Source: Nitrospirota bacterium (GTDB lineage: Bacteria; Nitrospirota; Thermodesulfovibrionia; Thermodesulfovibrionales; Magnetobacteriaceae). From it: DNA of 21,155 nucleotides. Position numbers and translations under genes: made by a program. The notes under the pieces were generated by a model, which worked only from the letters and a program-made list of their open reading frames with translations, was not told the origin of the DNA and made no database searches. The stretch lies in assembly GCA_015233485.1 (NCBI GenBank), contig JADFXO010000030.1:1-21155 (forward strand), written 5' to 3'. How positions within the stretch are numbered: position 1 is the stretch's first letter; each line of letters opens with the position of its first letter. This document shows positions 20,301-21,155 of the stretch, piece by piece.

Positions 20301-21147
20301 CCCCTTGCTTGCCTGATTTGTCAAGATATGGTTTACCGTTAAACATTTCCTTGCGTTCAGTAACCTCATGGGCTATGGTGGTTTCCCGGGCCCCACCGAT
20401 GGTTTCTTTGTCTATCCAGATTTCACCTTTAGGGATGAAATTGGGATACGCCATGTCATTTCCACCTAAATTAAAATCGTTGTAGATATTTTGCCTGATA
20501 TACTCTCCGTCCACTTCATAGATTATATTACCCTCGGGATCCGTTCCGATCTTCGTTTTGGTTGAATTGATATGATCGGTCTGTTCACCAGTAGGAATCT
20601 TACCGTAATCTTTCATTCGTTGCTTGGCGGGCTCCGGTGCGTCTTTGTCGGTGTGCCAGAAAGAGGATTCAACAAGTGATTCCTTGACGGGTTTAGGTTT
20701 GGAAGTTGTTTTAACCTTATCCAATTCAGCTTTAATCGTTTTGTCATTATATCCCAACCTTAGAAGCCCATTTGAGAACATTTCAACCAACCTATCGTTC
20801 CCGATCCGTTTGGCTTCTTTCAGGTTTTCGAGTATCAATTCAGATTCCCGGTCTGCGGTCATCTTGCCTACCTTTGGCTTTGGTTGGGTTGATGTTTCCT
20901 TGGTTGGAAATTGCTTATCCACCATTTTACGGGAATCATATAAACCCTTGATATTCAGATTGAATGTACCATCACCTTCAACATCGAATACAATCTGTCC
21001 GTCTTTTGCATTGAATCCTTCATCACGGAGTTTTTGTTCGGTAACTTCGTCAATTTCATTCTGAAAAAAGTGGGATTTGTATTCATCACCATACTTATTG
21101 ATTTCATCTTTATTATCTCCAAGTATAGTTTCAATCGCATTGTCCAT
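17398..21147 (-). CDS. Large phage polyvalent/virion protein with metallopeptidase-like motif (5' end may lie outside window)
   Basis: The frame encodes 1,249 residues from ATG 21147 and stays open to the window edge (Gln, Glu upstream), so the real start may be further right. Residues 1-200 are charged and low in complexity. About 205-296 resembles a phage metallopeptidase-like domain: FIPKGEIWIDKE, then H260-E261-x2-E264-R in IAHEVTERKEM, then H284 in GAHIDAIQAEKD. A Lys/Glu-rich linker (300-450) follows. The rest is mainly helical, with segments such as NDNYGGLHLKRMERNPTWQH, TLLASDWTESNIRMAIKAF and a hydrophobic stretch TTIAVGNLAMALIP, as in large polyvalent proteins and phage internal or ejection proteins. 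The tail is basic (KKESKKKSPSSRP). It is probably packaged in the particle and delivered with DNA; that is inference from family resemblance. Confidence 0.7.
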   Translation of the reverse strand: MDNAIETILGDNKDEINKYGDEYKSHFFQNEIDEVTEQKLRDEGFNAKDGQIVFDVEGDGTFNLNIKGLYDSRKMVDKQFPTKETSTQPKPKVGKMTADRESELILENLKEAKRIGNDRLVEMFSNGLLRLGYNDKTIKAELDKVKTTSKPKPVKESLVESSFWHTDKDAPEPAKQRMKDYGKIPTGEQTDHINSTKTKIGTDPEGNIIYEVDGEYIRQNIYNDFNLGGNDMAYPNFIPKGEIWIDKETIGGARETTIAHEVTERKEMFNGKPYLDKSGKQGAHIDAIQAEKDLREGKTKPLITESKPETFTIDQAIKNAKKKGAKNADAINLPEKIPVGKQAGSSTEVRERDTQGKKTAEKEEKPQKEVPEKDLEDQMRDIQERFARREITMQEMQKLSEPMRKKMIEQEKKNPTRPTDKDIKQKAKGLADKIRAGKLPNDITLGTIPFAKELINRAIEVAAKTVELGGTVAQAIEDAIKFIKDSDWYKKLSDDDKEKAEYRIGNILSSTEGIRDPLIKEANANFEKLKDKWIGDIDVASHNATVEAGNFQTDIQATVPRNKFEPRLKYLKRVQAIDNAIHFYIDIKNNPSDLDLYDKFTPEQKKTADLAQNLKPEQKDIADNIAEEYKKVGQEALDNGIIHNVVDNYVARAWDFGDKPATEERSRFATSTRHSLERSLSTIAEGWSKGYDLKVKGATNNLAILKQEIANVIANKELISEGSKVPYGEFGSKLFSTAPVDGYSKIENLSFKKWGFAGKLDDYNAEDRRLMGKRKDILITEDGNVMQKQDIYAPSPIAKRMNNILGESKLKGLAAIDAITKFNAYAKSTILFTSLFHHLAFTRNHLLAGEFKNIGEINPVAAYKKGLQAIYEGRPEVEMLVRNGLTMGKMQDYEENLLEEKTAFGKRLDKMNILPKQREAISHLFEIQRRFLFEKYGAGLKAIDGINMLQKELRKHPERDPNKSAKIVATFLNDNYGGLHLKRMERNPTWQHVMRLTLLASDWTESNIRMAIKAFKKGDEANFYRAMWGRVFLRGATTIAVGNLAMALIPDKNDKDEAILKRSVDRYKKAWKDGNLDWTKLNITALAHLCGADPKRDYYFPIFGHYSDPARLVSGIIDPRGGTGIKFFVNKGSVISKIAGQALTSQDWKGETYTTIDELLGLDDKGKGKKARLGGKLVKFSIGGARPVSFNQLPSYALEQVRGVTPTQIQNLTQWWEGEIDAFTAITNSAGMGVTVKKESKKKSPSSRP

Positions 21148-21155
21148 CTGTTCCA

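Overview
The window looks like part of a temperate phage or prophage (or a closely related integrative element) of a Bacteroidota host. The host call rests mainly on promoters: at least five sites match the Bacteroidota layout TT(T)G - 20 or so bases - TAnnTTTG. There are also few Shine-Dalgarno sites and many small Bacteroidota-type phage ORFs. The phage call rests on a tyrosine integrase, an HNH-AP2 endonuclease, a RecT/YqaJ recombination pair, a DUF7448 protein, a tRNA-Phe, and a very large virion-type polyvalent protein.

Region 1 (1-3325): the 3' end of the integrase is followed immediately by a 2,874-bp IS1-family transposon (444-3317). It has 19-bp perfect inverted ends and an exact 8-bp target duplication (AAAATGCT). 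Besides its DDE transposase it carries three leftward passenger genes (a secreted/membrane protein, a winged-helix-like protein, a small basic protein) and a tRNA-like sequence. Its promoters have palindromes over the -33 box; two share CTTGA-N4-TCAAG exactly and a third has one half of it, which suggests a self-contained regulatory circuit.

Region 2 (3326-14873, rightward): a crossing-stem RNA structure and intrinsic terminator lie directly before the HNH endonuclease. A long run of tightly packed, often ATGA-coupled early/accessory genes follows: small membrane proteins, tRNA-Phe, DUF7448, a membrane-anchored coiled coil, RecT, a tRNA-like sequence with an enlarged anticodon loop, YqaJ exonuclease, several small Cys-finger proteins, a protein with thirteen 27-bp repeats, lipoproteins, and an ASCH/DUF3850-DnaA domain IV fusion. 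RecT plus YqaJ would form a single-strand-annealing recombination system; the DnaA-type domain may link to replication.

Region 3 (14857-21155, leftward): this region converges on region 2. Its distal part is a translationally coupled three-gene operon: a small beta-rich protein, a GNAT acetyltransferase-C39 peptidase fusion, and an ATP-grasp ligase. It has a strong Bacteroidota promoter just past the end of a 1,249-codon polyvalent protein with a metallopeptidase-like motif and a C-terminal half resembling internal/ejection virion proteins. I infer a peptide- or protein-modifying cassette sitting among structural genes; this is the most interesting functional candidate in the window, together with the transposon's internal regulation.

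The longest stretch without a protein gene is 2036-2355 inside the transposon. It holds two divergent promoters, the tRNA-like sequence and a hairpin. All family calls are from reading the sequence; no database search was run.
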